Of a stretch of DNA of 61,714 bases, positions 37,301-52,300 are shown in pieces. Both the position numbers and the translations under genes were made by a program. Position 1 is the stretch's first letter, and every line of letters begins with the position of its first letter. Source of the stretch: Nemertoderma westbladi. Its lineage: Eukaryota; Xenacoelomorpha; Nemertodermatida; Nemertodermatidae. The stretch is taken from positions 1 to 61,714 of the forward strand of contig JAUCBJ010007364.1 in assembly GCA_032718475.1 (NCBI GenBank), in the 5' to 3' direction. Under the pieces are notes generated by a model. It searched no databases. It was not told the DNA's origin and saw nothing but the letters and a program-made list of their open reading frames with translations.

Positions 37301-40300
37301 CTGGTAGTTCGTACGTAGCGGATAGAAATCAACTTACTGGTAGTTCGTACGTAGCGGGTAGAAATCAACTTACTGGTAGTTCGTACGTAGCGGATAGAAA
37401 TCAACTTACTGGTAGTTCGTACGTAGCGGATAGAAATCAACTTACTGGTAGTTCGTACGTAGCGGATAGAAATCAACTTACTGGTAGTTCGTACGTAGCG
37501 GATAGAAATCAACTTACTGGTAGTTCGTACGTAGCGGATAGAAATAAACTTACTGGTAGTTCGTACGTAGCGGATAGAAATCAACTTACTGGTAGTTCGT
37601 ACGTAGTGGATAGAAATAAACTTACTGGTAGTTCGTACGTAGCGGATAGAAATCAACTTACTGGTAGTTCGTACGTAGCGGGTAGAAATCAACTTACTGG
37701 TAGTTCGTACGTAGCTGGGTAGAAATCAACTTACTGGTAGTTCATAAGTAGCGGATAGAAATCAACTTACTGGTAGTGTTCGCGCTTTCAGACCTTTGGC
37801 AGTTTAACCCGCCAAATTAGGATGTCTTCTAGATAATAAATCACCTTTAGTCTATGACAAGTATTTAATTCACTACACTAGTCGAAACCAATCTGTGCGC
37901 GATCATTCACCCGCTGGATATACCCGGGAGATTGGGTTCGACGGCTTAATTTTATTGCTATGTAAGCCTAATGTATTATTCGACTGACAGTATTATATAA
38001 TCTCTGACAATATTATTCACCTTCGGGAAATATTAACAGTTCCTTTAGGACGTGGCGCTCTATCTATACAAACAGAGTTATGACTTAAACTACTCACAAC
38101 GATATGGCTTAGTTACAATTCACATATATGGCGCATTCTTTAGGAAATGCTTCGTTATCAGTCTCACTCATACACAATGCTGCACAATACTGCACACTGA
38201 TCTGCCGATCTTCACTGATTTTAGTCACATATAAAAGGAACACGGACCGAATCATGTAGGGTCTATCAAATAACATTAGATTCACTTCAAACCACTCAAC
38301 ATAGGTCGCAATCATTTATCTGTAACCTTTCTCTCTTACCTTCGGTATATCAAGAATATTGGGTTTTCGGGGTTATTTGTCGTTATTCCAAATATAATAA
38401 TTCATCAACCATATTATGAAGAACTGACAGTAAATAGCAGTATAACAATATAAAAGTATGCACAGTGTTACACAGTATGCAGTGTATGCAGTACTGCAGT
38501 ATGCAGTGATCAGACATCAGATAACGGATATATGTCCTTATAATTAAGCCTACTAGTGTAAGACTAAAAACTGAAAACACAGAGGTGTCAAAAGCCGGTT
38601 CTTAGGCTCTGGGCAAAACATAACACTGAACTACTGAGTTTCTGCATACACCTCCAACACAGAGACAACAAACGCTCTGATTGGTCAACCTGAACAACGA
38701 GAGAACAAAGAAACAAAGAAACGTCGACGTGGCAATATCAGCTGCTAGCCGTCGTCATGGTAGCGACACTGTTTTCAAGAGTATCGAGCTTTTACGTCAC
38801 GGAATTACGGATTATGTCCTCTAAAGTACAAATACAGAAGAAATAGCTTTTATGTCCGCTAAAACACCAGTACAGCAAGGACACGGCCTTTTTATGCCTG
38901 GTAAACCAACTACAGAGTATTTTACGGGAAAAATAAGGAAAAATAACCGGACAATTCAGCAAAAGCTTTTACACCGCTCCCAGAAAAAGGAATTTTCAGT
39001 CTATAAAATATAAAAATCACAGTTTCTAAAACATAAAGATACTCTAAACAGTTAGTTTCTTTGCGCGGACGGCGTTTACGCAGTTTCTTGAGGCTAGCAA
39101 GAGTCCTTTTCTCTTTGGGGGGAGCCACTTTACTAGGAGGGCTATAAATCCTGGGTGAAGGGTGCAATATGATTGCATCAGAAGGTGTAGGATTATGGTC
39201 GGTGTCTCGTCCATTTCGATATGCTTCTCCTCGAGCTGATTTTCCTCCGCTTATCATGGGATACGTTCGTCCAAAACTCTCGCAGAGAATAGGGTTTTCT
39301 AAGCTTGATATCTTCTTAGAGATTCGAGATTTCCCAATCGAACTGAGATAAGGCCAATTCGTTTATCGATTGGACTTACTGTTATAACTTACGTTTATCC
39401 GAACAAACGCAGGTGTCTTTTTTGATCTTTATAGAATAGCGTTTAACTCGTTTCGTACAACGCTCTCCTTCACCTTGATGAAGGGTTGTATCGCGTTAAA
39501 CGGGGACGACCATACGGTTGGATAGTGATATTAGGTGTCCGCGTCACAATCCGGCTAGGTAAGATGGGCGGCTAGCTAGAAATCACTGTCGGAGTGTTAC
39601 CGATTAATTGTTAGGGTAGCACTAGATCTTTGAACAGTGAATACAGTCCGCGAGGATCCGCGACACCACCAGGATCGCATGTCTGAGGTCCAACTAAGGA
39701 ATGAGGAGGTTTGACCGAGTATTCCGGGACTCTGATCGTAGGTTTACTCCAGGATCGTTCGAGCCGAGTGAGCATAGGTGATACGTCAACAAGTTTCGGT
39801 TTACGTGGATGTTTATGTCTTTCCGTTTATTAGTTGGGTCTAGGGCATTTATCGTAATAATACCAAAGACGCACGTCTGGTAGGGTAAACGCGGGTGATA
39901 TTTATTTGTTGTTACAATGCTTCTATCAAGAATTCCAAATATACGTTGGAGTTACCGCGTCCATTTGTTTCTTTAGTGTCTTTTCTTTCGAGTCGATTTC
40001 GAATAGAATTTTCGCATTCGAATTTCAGTTTATGGTTCCGACTCCGCTGGGCAGGATATATAGTCGACATAGTCCGTATTGTGTAAATCGATAGGATGAC
40101 CAGTAGTTAAGAAGCCCATATACATACCATTACGCTGCGTATATCGAGCAGCGAATTTTCTATAGTCCAACTCACGCGTGAGCTGCTCTTGGGACATTGG
40201 CGGTTCGATATAACGACCATCGTCCTCCGCAGCAGTTGGACTAACGTCGCCGCGTATTAAGCTATCAACAAACGCTTGTAAAAGTAGAGTATATCGCTCC

Positions 40301-43300
40301 CCGATACCAAGACCATCTTCTATCAACTCCGTCATATCTGCTATATATGAGTTTATCCATATTATAATGAGTCCACATTTAGGCGAGCGGGCGTCGCTGC
40401 CTACCCCAATCAACCCCCGGACAGTACGAGATCCTCAGCGCCGATGTGTCGTCGCCGCTGTACTTTCGCCAACGACGTAGCCGCACAACGACAACGACAA
40501 CCGGCACAAGTCACTCAACTGTCCGTCCCAAAGGCTTAGATGTACTTCAGGTTTTCCTTGGAGAGTTAGGTTACTTTACGATTGCGACTAGCTACTGTAA
40601 ACACACCTTAGCAGTAACATTCACCTATAAACTCACAAATACCACACAACTGGTCACAACTACGCACATTCGGGCCATTTGTCCGTTAGTCAATGCCTTC
40701 CAGAATGTCACTGTATTATTATGTATCCTTGGATACTAGTAGTGCGCTATTTATTCCCTATGCTATTCAATGGGACAAGCTTTCTATTGTTCTTTTAACT
40801 CAATTCTAATTCTAGCGTGGTTGTTGCTATGGTGACATTATGTAAAGCTAGCGGTAGAATTAGGGTAGTTCCAATGCATACAGATCTGGGATGTTATTTA
40901 ATAGTAATTCTTTAATAGTCAATGTCCTGTTTTATACATGACTTTATGAATTTTATCGGCTATTGACTATGTTTGGGAGACTTTCGTACACGCATACGCA
41001 TAATAATATAAATCTCCGCTCCCTTGATATATTAATTAATGGAATTTTGGGGAATGTTATAAATTGCTTAAAATGGCAATTTATTAAATTCATTAAAAGA
41101 CATGAATTTAAATTTATTCCCTGAAATTTTATTATTTGATAATTAAATGGGCATATTTTGATTCTAGAACATGTCTAGGGACACAAGATCCTTAATTCTA
41201 AGAAAATTGTCTCTTTAAGAATATCGGTAAATGCTACGATATCTTAATTGACTAGAATTGTTGAAGGATCTGAATTTTACAGATTTTGACTTATTTGATT
41301 TGTAAATATTAACTAATTAATATTTGAGATGGGCACCGATTTATTCCAGAACTTGTCTGGGGACGTTAACCACTGATTCTATAATTTGTCTTTCAAGTAT
41401 ATCGGTGGGTGCCACGATATCTTAATCGACTAGAATTACAGATGGTCAAAGGGTTTAACAGATTTATTTTGCATTATACGCTACTGTTAAAGGGACATCA
41501 CGCTACTATATGTATTATTTAATATACGGTATGAGAGCAATATCGCACGAAGCAATGTCAGTGTGAAGAGGCAAGTCGTTTCCAAGGTCTACCCAGAGCT
41601 TGGTTTAGCCGAGACACGAGGATCTGAACTTTGCATTCCTAATACTCTGCCTACCAATAATACTTGAATATAGTAGTGGCTTTATTGTACTTTAATAAGT
41701 ACGGACATTTCATCTTACTGTAGTTACGTATTTGTAATGTAATACGGACAGTAAGGAAGAAGGAAAAGAATTATTTCTTGCCGTCGCACTAAATATAATA
41801 TATACGTAATTACGTACGCAATAAACACGAATATATTGCACTAATCTACTAAATAATCTCTAAAATAACATTCTACTGAATAAAATTAAAGAAAACGATT
41901 ATGATAAAATTACATAGTAATACATACGTAAATATAAAAATAATAAAATAATATAAAATAATAGAGTCACACGCCCACTCCATATGTTGTTACGTTATGG
42001 AGTCCCTAGATGTTTGAAGGATTAGGGAGGTGGTCGTGGGATGAGAATCTTGCCTTCCACAGTTTCCGGAGAGTCCTCCATTCCCTTCCGGTAAACACAA
42101 ACGACCGACTGGGTGATTGAGTCGCTGCATCCTGAATACAATTACAGGTTTCCTCTTAGTCCTGGAATAGTGACGATAGAAACATCGCTCAAAGTATATG
42201 ACGGCGTCACAAAGCCGATTCCAGGAGCTATAGTGGTCCGTCGCTCTCTGCAGGAGAGGTGAGAGTCCCTGCGAGACGTCTGATGTTCCAGAGCTCCAAT
42301 CGCTCTCTCTGATCTTCATGAAGGATCCACTCGCGGTGGGGAGGTTCAGATCCATGGCGTCGTCCCTGGCAATATGTAATACCGACAGATCTATCCCGGG
42401 TTCAAATAACTCCGATCCACCCGTCCGGGTTTCAGGTTCGACTTTCTCCGCTCCCTTGGCTGGTCTAATCTCAGTCGGAGTAAGATGGGGAGGCCATTCA
42501 TTCTCCTTACTCAGGAAGTCGGGTTCACCTAACCGGTCTATAGTATCTGTCAGTTCTTGAGGAGTTGCTCCTCTGGAAGCGATGTCCGTTGGATTAAACT
42601 TCTTGGGGCAATATCTCCATTGATCTACATTGGAGCTAAGATTGTCATTATCTGAGGAGTGTGGTGTTCCCTCAGTTGGGTCGTCTCCCTCACTAGTATC
42701 ATCTTCCCATTCACTCACCTGGCAGACGCGATCTTGAAGCAGTCTTTCCCTGAGCGTTCTACGGGAAGGTCCAGTAAGGTACCAACCTACTCTAGTTCTT
42801 ACCGCATAGGTCTGTAGTGGCTGCGGTTGAGCAGGCCGTTTCTCTAATGTCTCCAGCGCCTCATGCGCGTTTTGGCCGATGAGTATTTGCACTCCAGGAT
42901 AATCAGTCTGGAATCGAGGTATGTTAAGATGTTGGATGCTCTCATCCTCATCCCAATTATAAAGGTCTGCTTGAGTAGTAGCGAAGTTCTTTATAGCCAC
43001 CATTTTCACTGACCTGATGCTATGTTCTCCTAGTTCGTCCTGGGGGGTGGACAACTCACCTATATAATAGTCGGCAGCCACAGTAGAATTCCAAACCTGC
43101 ATGATCCCTGACATGTTTAGCTTGGTTCGGAACTTGGGTTGTCCAGCAAAGATGACTTCGGCTAGTTCTTTATCGATGAATGTTCCTGTGCTGCCGGAGT
43201 CCAAGAGGGCGTTCACTATATAGCTCTTCTGAGGTCCGTGGACCCGTAACTGGACTACAGGAAATTCTCGGATTCCTATATTGGAAGTTGGCGCTTTCCA

Positions 43301-46300
43301 AGATGGTTGTTGATCTGAAGTAGTTAGGGTGAGGTCGCTGTTTGTGTCTTTCTCATACATGAGTGCTCGATACACTGCGGTGGTGTTTATTAGGTAACAG
43401 GATTCGTTTTGGTCGGAGAACTCGTCCGTATAGAATCCTTCCATCTCAGATTGATCAGTGTCGTTCACATCACTGAATTGGACATGTAGTTCGGACTCAC
43501 TTACCTGACTCGGGCTGTTTCGTTCGAATTCCGTGTGCAACAAGATATGATGTTTTGCGCCACACTTTGCACACCTTGCGTCGGAGTTACAGGTTCGCCG
43601 TTGGTGTCCTCGTCTGAGGCAATTATAACACAACCGCTTATCCCACATGACTTCACGTCTATCCTTTAGTGATTTCCTCAGGAATTTATCACACGCATTT
43701 AAACGGTGGGGCCCGTCGCACAGCACACATTTCGGCTTGATGTTACTTACTTTAACCTGTGCTATGTGGTGCACACTTGTTCTTTCCTCGGGCTTTCTCA
43801 CCTGAATTCTTTTAGGAGACGTAGGAAGGGTTTTTTGTACCGGTTCCCTTCTGTCATTGGGTCGAGACTCGGATTTACTTACCTGATCTTTAGGCATTTT
43901 ATTGACATAATAAGATCTGTCAGTGTCTTTCCCGCTGTCCTCTCCTTGAGAAGTTTGGCTTTCACCGTCGTCTGTATAACATACTGGTGTTACCCTTCTC
44001 CTAGAAACGGGTTTTTCACTTACCTTGTTTTCCGGTGTCTTCTCTCTGGACTGCCTTAGGAGCTGTAATTTCACTTCTCTATCTAAGAATGACATGAGAT
44101 CAGTCATGGTAGGGTCTCGTTGTTGTTGTTCCATCATATATAACACCTTCTTGTCCCAGCGTGTACCTACTCCACCCTTGGGCAAAGTAGATGCTAAGGC
44201 TCCTACAACCATAGAATTCTGGTATTCATGAGACTTACCTAACCAATCTAGTTGTCTACAGATCTCCTGAATCTCATCGGAAAACTCTATAATCCCGCTG
44301 CTAAGAAACTTTCGGGGCGCCATTAATTTCGCATATAAATACTTAGCGATATTATTCCTATTACCATACCTGATGTTTAGTGTATCCCAAACTTGTCTTA
44401 ATCCGTCTGGATGTCCAATAAACTTTAACGCCATTAACTTGGGAGATCCTTCCAAGCACTCGATGAGGTATCTCAGTTTTTCTCCATTAGATAGTACAGA
44501 GTTCTGTATGTTATCTTTGTAATATTCATTAAAAGGTAACCATTTCATCTCATCTCCATTGAACTTGACGATCTCTCCCACCTTTACCGCTTGCCAGGCT
44601 TCGGTTCTAGCCATTTGACGCGTAAAACTTTCTTGGGCCATCGTGTTATTTAATATAGAATTATCGATATATAAATTTCTCGGATTATGATCAGTTCTAT
44701 AGGGAATATCATTATCAACAGGTCTATAATTACCCTTAATAGGGTTCACTATAGGAGTTTCTACTTCGCTAGCAGTATATATGCGTGTAGGCTCCACACC
44801 TTGCGCATGAGATACTTCAGACCTAACAGGTTGACACATTGTTACAGAGGGTGGTGGTATACCTCTTTGAGTATTTACTAATTTATCGCGTTCTAGCGCG
44901 ATACTTTGCTGCACTTCTTGCAACTCTAGCCTACTTTCCCTCACTGTTCCCTTTAAATGTTGGACAGTCCCTTCCAACTCTCGGACCTGTTGGGAGGAGC
45001 GTATCCGATTCTCCTTCATCTCTCCGAGGAGAATATCCATCCCCCGCCGTCTCTCGTCTACCCAATCAACCGCCGAAACGGGATCCGCCAACGTCGTAGC
45101 GGGCAGACGAGGGACAACGGGCGACAAATTTGGAATATTTCGCTCGGGGTCCAGGACCTGAACTGTCTCCTGGGCAGTTCTACGGGGCACAGGTAGCTTA
45201 GTGCTATGCAGAGGGAATTTATAGGTAGCTTCAGGGAGCACAGGTGTATCTATTATCGAAGGGGTGATTTCAAGAACAGGCCTACTTATTTCAGGCTCAT
45301 CTACTATAGTAGGGAGTCTTTCTATTGTAATTATTTGGTCTGTGGGTTCTGTACTCTCTAAGTTGGTGTTATTTAGTTGCCTTCTAACAGCTGGAGGCAA
45401 ATCAGGCAATTTCTGACGGTGGAATGTTCTTTTACGTCTGCTTAGGCGGGATCGATTTCCTCCGCCTTCAGTGTCGGTGGTATCGCCTTCCTCAGATGAT
45501 GTATAACCTTGTCGTTTGGGAGTAGATCGATTCATCATCTGCATATTACTAGCTGTTAACTGTTTATTAAAGCTATCTTGCCTCTCTTGAAGATTTTCCA
45601 ACTCTAGTTGGGTTGTCTCTTCAGATGCCCTCCGTTCTGCTTCTGCCACTGCTATCTTTCTTTCCGCTTCTGCCGCTGCCGCTTTCCTTTCCGCTTCTAC
45701 GGCTGCAGCTGCCGCTTTTGCCTCTGCCGCTGCCGCTTTCCTTTCCGCTTCTACGGCTGCAGCTGCCGCTTTTGCCTCTGCCGCTGCCGCTTTCCTTTCC
45801 GCTTCTACGGCTGCAGCTGCCGCTTTTGCCTCTGCCGCTGCCTCTGCTGCCTTTCTTTCCGCTTCTGCCGCTGCCACTGCCGCTGCTGCTGTCTTTCTAT
45901 CTTCTATACGTTTTTTCCTTACTTGTTCTTCCTTTTCTCTAGCGATGCGGAGTTGTTCATCGAATTTAGCTTGGTTCGCCGCTAACCTATCCACATCAAT
46001 CGCATCTAACACAAGTTTGGCTCCTTCGCTATTAGGGCTAAGTCCCTCCAGCCTTCTCCTCAACTCGTCATCTCCTAAAAAACGCTGATAGTCTGACAGA
46101 TAGATGTCAATGGCATCCCTCTTATGCGGTTTCTCTGCTGTCACTTCGCTCTCGGTTGTATCTAGTAGACTGTCTGACAGGTTCTGCTTTGCGTCAGACA
46201 TGCTTATGTGTACAGTTGAATGTCTACTGCTGTATTACAGTCTGAGCAAGTCTAGTAACTCAGTATTAACTGCTAGCCTAGTAATTAATTACCGGTACTG

Positions 46301-49300
46301 CTACTCAGTGTAGCGTGATATATATAATATATTAGAATACCGGTATGCTTATAGTATATATAACTATTATTACAGACTAGGTTTATCACAGAATACCGGT
46401 ATAATTTTAGCACAAATATATATAAATATATAATAGGCCTATCGGAATACCGGTATACAGCTTACAGTTTGTAGTATATATAATTCTGGACTAGAATTAA
46501 TTACAAGTACCAGTATAATTTCAGCCTAAATTTATAGAAATAAAGATAATAGGCCTATCGTAAATACCGGTATGCAGTTTACACTTACAGTGTATATATA
46601 TAAGTATAATTACAAACTAGAATTAATTACAGAATACCGGTATGATTTCAACCTAAAATTTATAGAAATAAATATAATAAGCCTATTGTAAATACCGGTA
46701 TATCAATTATTTTAAATAACTGAATTTCTGAATTTCAAGGGTTACTTGGTTACCTTACTTACTTTATTACCGTTATTTGAGCAGTAATCCAACTGATATT
46801 GAGACCTAATGGTTGTATGGCAGGCCTACTATTTATAAATCGTTTGAGTTGATTTATAATATATATATACCCGTTTTAATGGGTTTTGTCAATGTTTGAA
46901 ATAAATGTTATTATTTCTGGGGAGTAATCACTACACAAAGCGGTGCGCTTTCAGTGAAGTGTTACTTATAGGACACTAAAACAAATAATTCTAATTTACC
47001 TAAGTTACTTAATACTACAAATTACGTACAATTCGGGTGAGATTACAATCTCTAAATAAACACAAAAATTTACAAAAAACACAAAATACGAATTTTTAGG
47101 GTAATTTTACAAGAAGTCTACAAACCAGCCTAACAAAGGGTTAGAAACTGGTTATTACAACGGACAGGGTACTACGGTATTTGAAATAATAAGTAGTAGT
47201 AAATACACTGCGTTGTCCAGATAGGAAAATACCACCGCCTGACGACCTATAGCCGTATCGCTATAGGTTCTACGTTATGTATCACGGAGTGTTCCTACCT
47301 AGAAGTTAATAGAGCTAATCGAACGTGCCTATCAACCACTTTACAACACAAATATAATGCCTACACTAATTACTTCGGAAAGTACTGTACACTAAACCCT
47401 AAATTAGGTACGAGTACTTGTACAACAGATAATCAGTAGTTAAATATACTTGAACAGCTAAAAGAACCACGGCATCTGCTGGAGTGACCGATGCACAAAA
47501 TCACCAGTCTTTACCTACGCCAAGCAGCCCGTGTAGTACCGGGGTTAATTTAACTATAGCGGTATGTATAACAAACACAATTACTGTAGGAACAAACTTG
47601 GGGAATGAATGTTGCGGATAATCGCATAAACTCTGAATAATAAATATTACGCTACGCGTACAAACTACTCAAACAAAATGCAGACCAAATACCGACAGAC
47701 TACCATCAAGCCTAAACAAACTAAGGTATATGCAGACTCCGAAATGATTAGGCAGTATGCGTTCTAACCCAGTAGTACGACTTATTCTTTAATTGGGGGT
47801 TTACCTTACAGCATTGGCTGCCCCTACTTCCTAACCGTACTTAATCGGACAGAGGCTCTACACACACTACAATCCGTTCAGACCTAATAACAGCCAGACA
47901 ACTATCCAGTCTACAAATTATCTAAATAAATATTATACGCTACCTGTACGGACTTACACAAACAAAGTACAGACTAAACGATGGCAGACTACTCTCAAGC
48001 CTAAATAAACTACAGGACATGCAGACTCCGAAATGATTAGGCAGTATGCGTTCTAACCCAGTAGTACGACTTATTCTTTAATTGGGGGTTTACCTTACAG
48101 CGTTCGCTGCCCCTACTTCCTAACCGTACTCAATCGGACAGGTGATCTACACACACTGCAATCCGTTCAGACTTAACAGCAATCAGACAACAGCTCAGCC
48201 TACAAATTGTCTGTACAATCTGATCAGGCTTACACGCCTTCTGTTCAATACTGGCCTACAAACAAATAAAACTTGCTGACTTGACAGAAATAAGTAAAAA
48301 TCTCAATAAAAAACCAGGGCTGCAGTCCCTGATTAATTATTAAGACCTACCGGTATACAACTATCAAAATCGAATAATACTAATGTACTTATACGGAAGT
48401 ACCGGTTAGGACAGTTAGGCCTACGGACCTACAGAAGTACCGGTTCTGGCAGTTGGACCTATGGGCCTACGGCAGTACCGGTTCTGGCAGTTGGGCCTAC
48501 TGACCTACAGATGGACCGTTCAGGTTTACCGGTTGACCGGTACTTTCAACTTTATTGCTTACTGCAATAAAGAAGCTATATCCGTTATTGTTCGCGCTTT
48601 CAGACCTTTGGCAGTTTAACCCGCCAAATTAGGATGTCTTCTAGATAATAAATCACCTTTAGTCTATGACAAGTATTTAATTCACTACACTAGTCGAAAC
48701 CAATCTGTGCGCGATCATTCACCCGCTGGATATACCCGGGAGATTGGGTTCGACGGCTTAATTTTATTGCTATGTAAGCCTAATGTATTATTCGACTGAC
48801 AGTATTATATAATCTCTGACAATATTATTCACCTTCGGGAAATATTAACAGTTCCTTTAGGACGTGGCGCTCTATCTATACAAACAGAGTTATGACTTAA
48901 ACTACTCACAACGATATGGCTTAGTTACAATTCACATATATGGCGCATTCTTTAGGAAATGCTTCATTATCAGTCTCACTCATACACAATGCTGCACAAT
49001 ACTGCACACTGATCTGCCGATCTTCACTGATTTTAGTCACATATAAAAGGAACACGGACCGAATCATGTAGGGTCTATCAAATAACATTAGATTCACTTC
49101 AAACCACTCAACATAGGTCGCAATCATTTATCTGTAACCTTTCTCTCTTACCTTCGGTATATCAAGAATATTGGGTTTTCGGGGTTATTTGTCGTTATTC
49201 CAAATATAATAATTCATCAACCATATTATGAAGAACTGACAGTAAATAGCAGTATAACAATATAAAAGTATGCACAGTGTTACACAGTATGCAGTGTATG

Positions 49301-52300
49301 CAGTACTGCAGTATGCAGTATGCAGTGATCAGACATCAGATAACGGATATATGTCCTTATAATTAAGCCTACTAGTGTAAGACTAAAAACTGAAAACACA
49401 GAGGTGCCAAAAGCCGGTTCTTAGGCTCTGGGCAAAACATAACACTGAACTACTGAGTTTCTGCATACACCTCCAACACAGAGACAACAAACGCTCTGAT
49501 TGGTCAACCTGAACAACGAGAGAACAAAGAAACAAAGAAACGTCGACGTGGCAATATCAGCTGCTAGCCGTCGTCATGGTAGCGACACTGTTTTCAAGAG
49601 TATCGAGCTTTTACGTCACGGAATTACGGATTATGTCCTCTAAAGTACAAATACAGAAGAAATAGCTTTTATGTCCGCTAAAACACCAGTACAGCAAGGA
49701 CACGGCCTTTTTATGCCTGGTAAACCAACTACAGAGTATTTTACGGGAAAAATAAGGAAAAATAACCGGACAATTCAGCAAAAGCTTTTACAGGTAGTTC
49801 GTACGTAGCTGGGTAGAAATCAACTTACTGGTAGTTCATAAGTAGCGGATAGAAATCAACTTACTGGTAGTTCGTACGTAGCTGGGTAGAAATCAACTTA
49901 CTGGTAGTTCATAAGTAGCGGATAGAAATCAACTTACTGGTAGTTCGTACGTAGCTGGGTAGAAATCAACTTACTGGTAATTCATAAGTAGCGGATAGAA
50001 ATCAACTTACTGGTAGTTCGTACGTAGCTGGGTAGAAATCAACTTACTGGTAGTTCATAAGTAGCGGATAGAAATCAACTTACTGGTAGTTCGTACGTAG
50101 CGGGTAGAAATCAACTTACTGGTAGTTCGTACGTAGCTGGGTAGAAATCAACTTACTGGTAGTTCATAAGTAGCGGATAGAAATCAACTTACTGGTAGTT
50201 CGTACGTAGCTGGGTAGAAATCAACTTACTGGTAGTTCGTACGTAGCGGGTAGAAATCAACTTACTTGTAGTTCGTACGTAGCTGGTAGAAATCAACTTA
50301 CTGGTAGTTCGTACGTAGCTGGGTAGAAATCAACTTACTGGTAGTTCATAAGTAGCGGATAGAAATCAACTTACTGGTAGTTCGTACGTAGCTGGGTAGA
50401 AATCAACTTACTGGTAGTTCATAAGTAGCGGATAGAAATCAACTTACTGGTAGTTCGTACGTAGCGGGTAGAAATCAACTTACTGGTAGTTCGTACGTAG
50501 CTGGGTAGAAATCAACTTACTGGTAGTTCATAAGTAGCGGATAGAAATCAACTTACTGGTAGTTCGTACGTAGCTGGGTAGAAATCAACTTACTGGTAGT
50601 TCATAAGTAGCGGATAGAAATCAACTTACTGGTAGTTCGTACGTAGCGGATAGAAATCAACTTACTGGTAGTTCGTACGTAGCGGGTAGAAATCAACTTA
50701 CTGGTAGTTCGTACGTAGCGGGTAGAAATCAACTTACTGCTAGTTCGTACGTAGCGGATAGAAATCAAATTACTGGTAGTTCGTACGTAGCGGGTAGAAA
50801 TCAACTTACTGGTAGTTCGTACGTAGCGGGTAGAAATCAACTTACTGGTAGTTCGTACGTAGCTGGTAGAAATCAACTTACTGGTAGTTCGTACGTAGCG
50901 GATAGAAATCAAATTACTGGTAGTTCGTACGTAGCGGGTAGAAATCAACTTACTGGTAGTTCGTACGTAGCGGGTAGAAATCAACTTACTGGTAGTTCGT
51001 ACGTAGCCGGGTAGAAATCAACTTACTGGTAGTTCGTACGTAGCGGGTAGAAATCAACTTACTGGTAGTTCGTACGTAGCGGGTAGAAATCAACTTACTG
51101 GTAGTTCGTACGTAGCGGGTAGAAATCAACTTACTGGTAGTTCGTACGTAGCCGGGTAGAAATCAAATTACTGGTAGTTCGTACGTAGCTGGTAGAAATC
51201 AACTTACTGGTAGTTCGTAAGTAGCTGGTAGAAATCAACTTACTGGTAGTTCGTACGTAGCGGGTAGAAATCAACTTACCTACTGGTAGTTCATACGTAG
51301 CGGGTAGAAATCAACTTACTGGTAGTTCGTAAGTAGCTGGGTAGAAATCAACTTACTGGTAGTTCGTACGTAGCGGGTAGAAATCAACTTACTGGTAGTT
51401 CGTACGTAGCTGGGTAGAAATCAACTTACTGGTAGTTCGTACGTAGCGGGTAGAAATCAACTTACTGGTAGTTCGTACGTAGCGGGTAGAAATCAACTTA
51501 CTGGTAGTTCGTACGTAGCCGGGTAGAAATCAAATTACTGGTAGTTCGTACGTAGCTGGTAGAAATCAACTTACTGGTAGTTCGTAAGTAGCTGGTAGAA
51601 ATCAACTTACTGGTAGTTCGTACGTAGCTGGGTAGAAATCAACTTACTGGTAGTTCATACGTAGCGGGTAGAAATCAACTTACTGGTAGTTCGTACGTAG
51701 CTGGGTAGAAATCAACTTACTGGTAGTTCGTACGTAGCTGGGTAGAAATCAGCTTACTGGTAGTTCGTACGTAGCTGGTAGAAATCAACTTACTGGTAGT
51801 TCGTACGTAGCGGGTAGAAATCAACTTACTGGTAGTTCGTACGTAGCGGATAGAAATCAACTTACTGGTAGTTCGTACGTAGCGGGTAGAAATCAACTTA
51901 CTGGTAGTTCGTACGTAGCGGATAGAAATCAACTTACTGGTAGTTCGTACGTAGCGGATAGAAATCAACTTACTGGTAGTTCGTACGTAGCGGGTAGAAA
52001 TCAACTTACTGGTAGTTCGTACGTAGCGGACAGAAATCAACTTACTGGTAGTTCGTACGTAGCGGATAGAAATCAACTTACTGGTAGTTCGTACGTAGCG
52101 GATAGAAAACAACTTACTGGTAGTTCGTACGTAGCGGATAGAAATCAACTTACTGGTAGTTCGTACGTAGCGGATAGAAATCAACTTACTGGTAGTTCGT
52201 ACGTAGCGGATAGAAATCAACTTACAGGTAGTTCGTACGTAGTGGATAGAAATAAACTTACTGGTAGTTCGTACGTAGCGGATAGAAATCAACTTACTGG

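Larger units (their letters stand above)
37777..49792 (-). mobile_element. Complete but internally deleted BEL/Pao LTR retrotransposon
   Basis: Two near-identical LTRs flank about 9.6 kb, with the 5-bp target duplication GGTAG at 37772-37776 and 49793-49797. The length and position of the duplication, the gag type and the DUF1758-like protease support BEL/Pao. The element reads on the minus strand, the same as the host gene, and sits within the minisatellite of TTLL9 intron 2. The gag-protease frame is open (41990-46201). The reverse transcriptase, most of RNase H and the integrase are absent, so mobility would need enzymes from a relative. A purine-rich GGGAGCGG abuts the 3' LTR at 38974-38981. 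No TGG-type primer-binding site follows the 5' LTR directly. Confidence 0.93.

Noticed and set aside
34373-37692. Series of repeat-containing ORFs ([10 protein letters not shown]... and [12 protein letters not shown]...)
   Set aside because: They are frames of the 36/37-bp intronic array. The only real coding part is the TTLL9 exon at 34496-34636.
38109-38315. Small ORF present in all three LTR copies
   Set aside because: Its conservation reflects that of the LTR. The copy at 232-426 has changes without sign of coding constraint, and no domain is visible.
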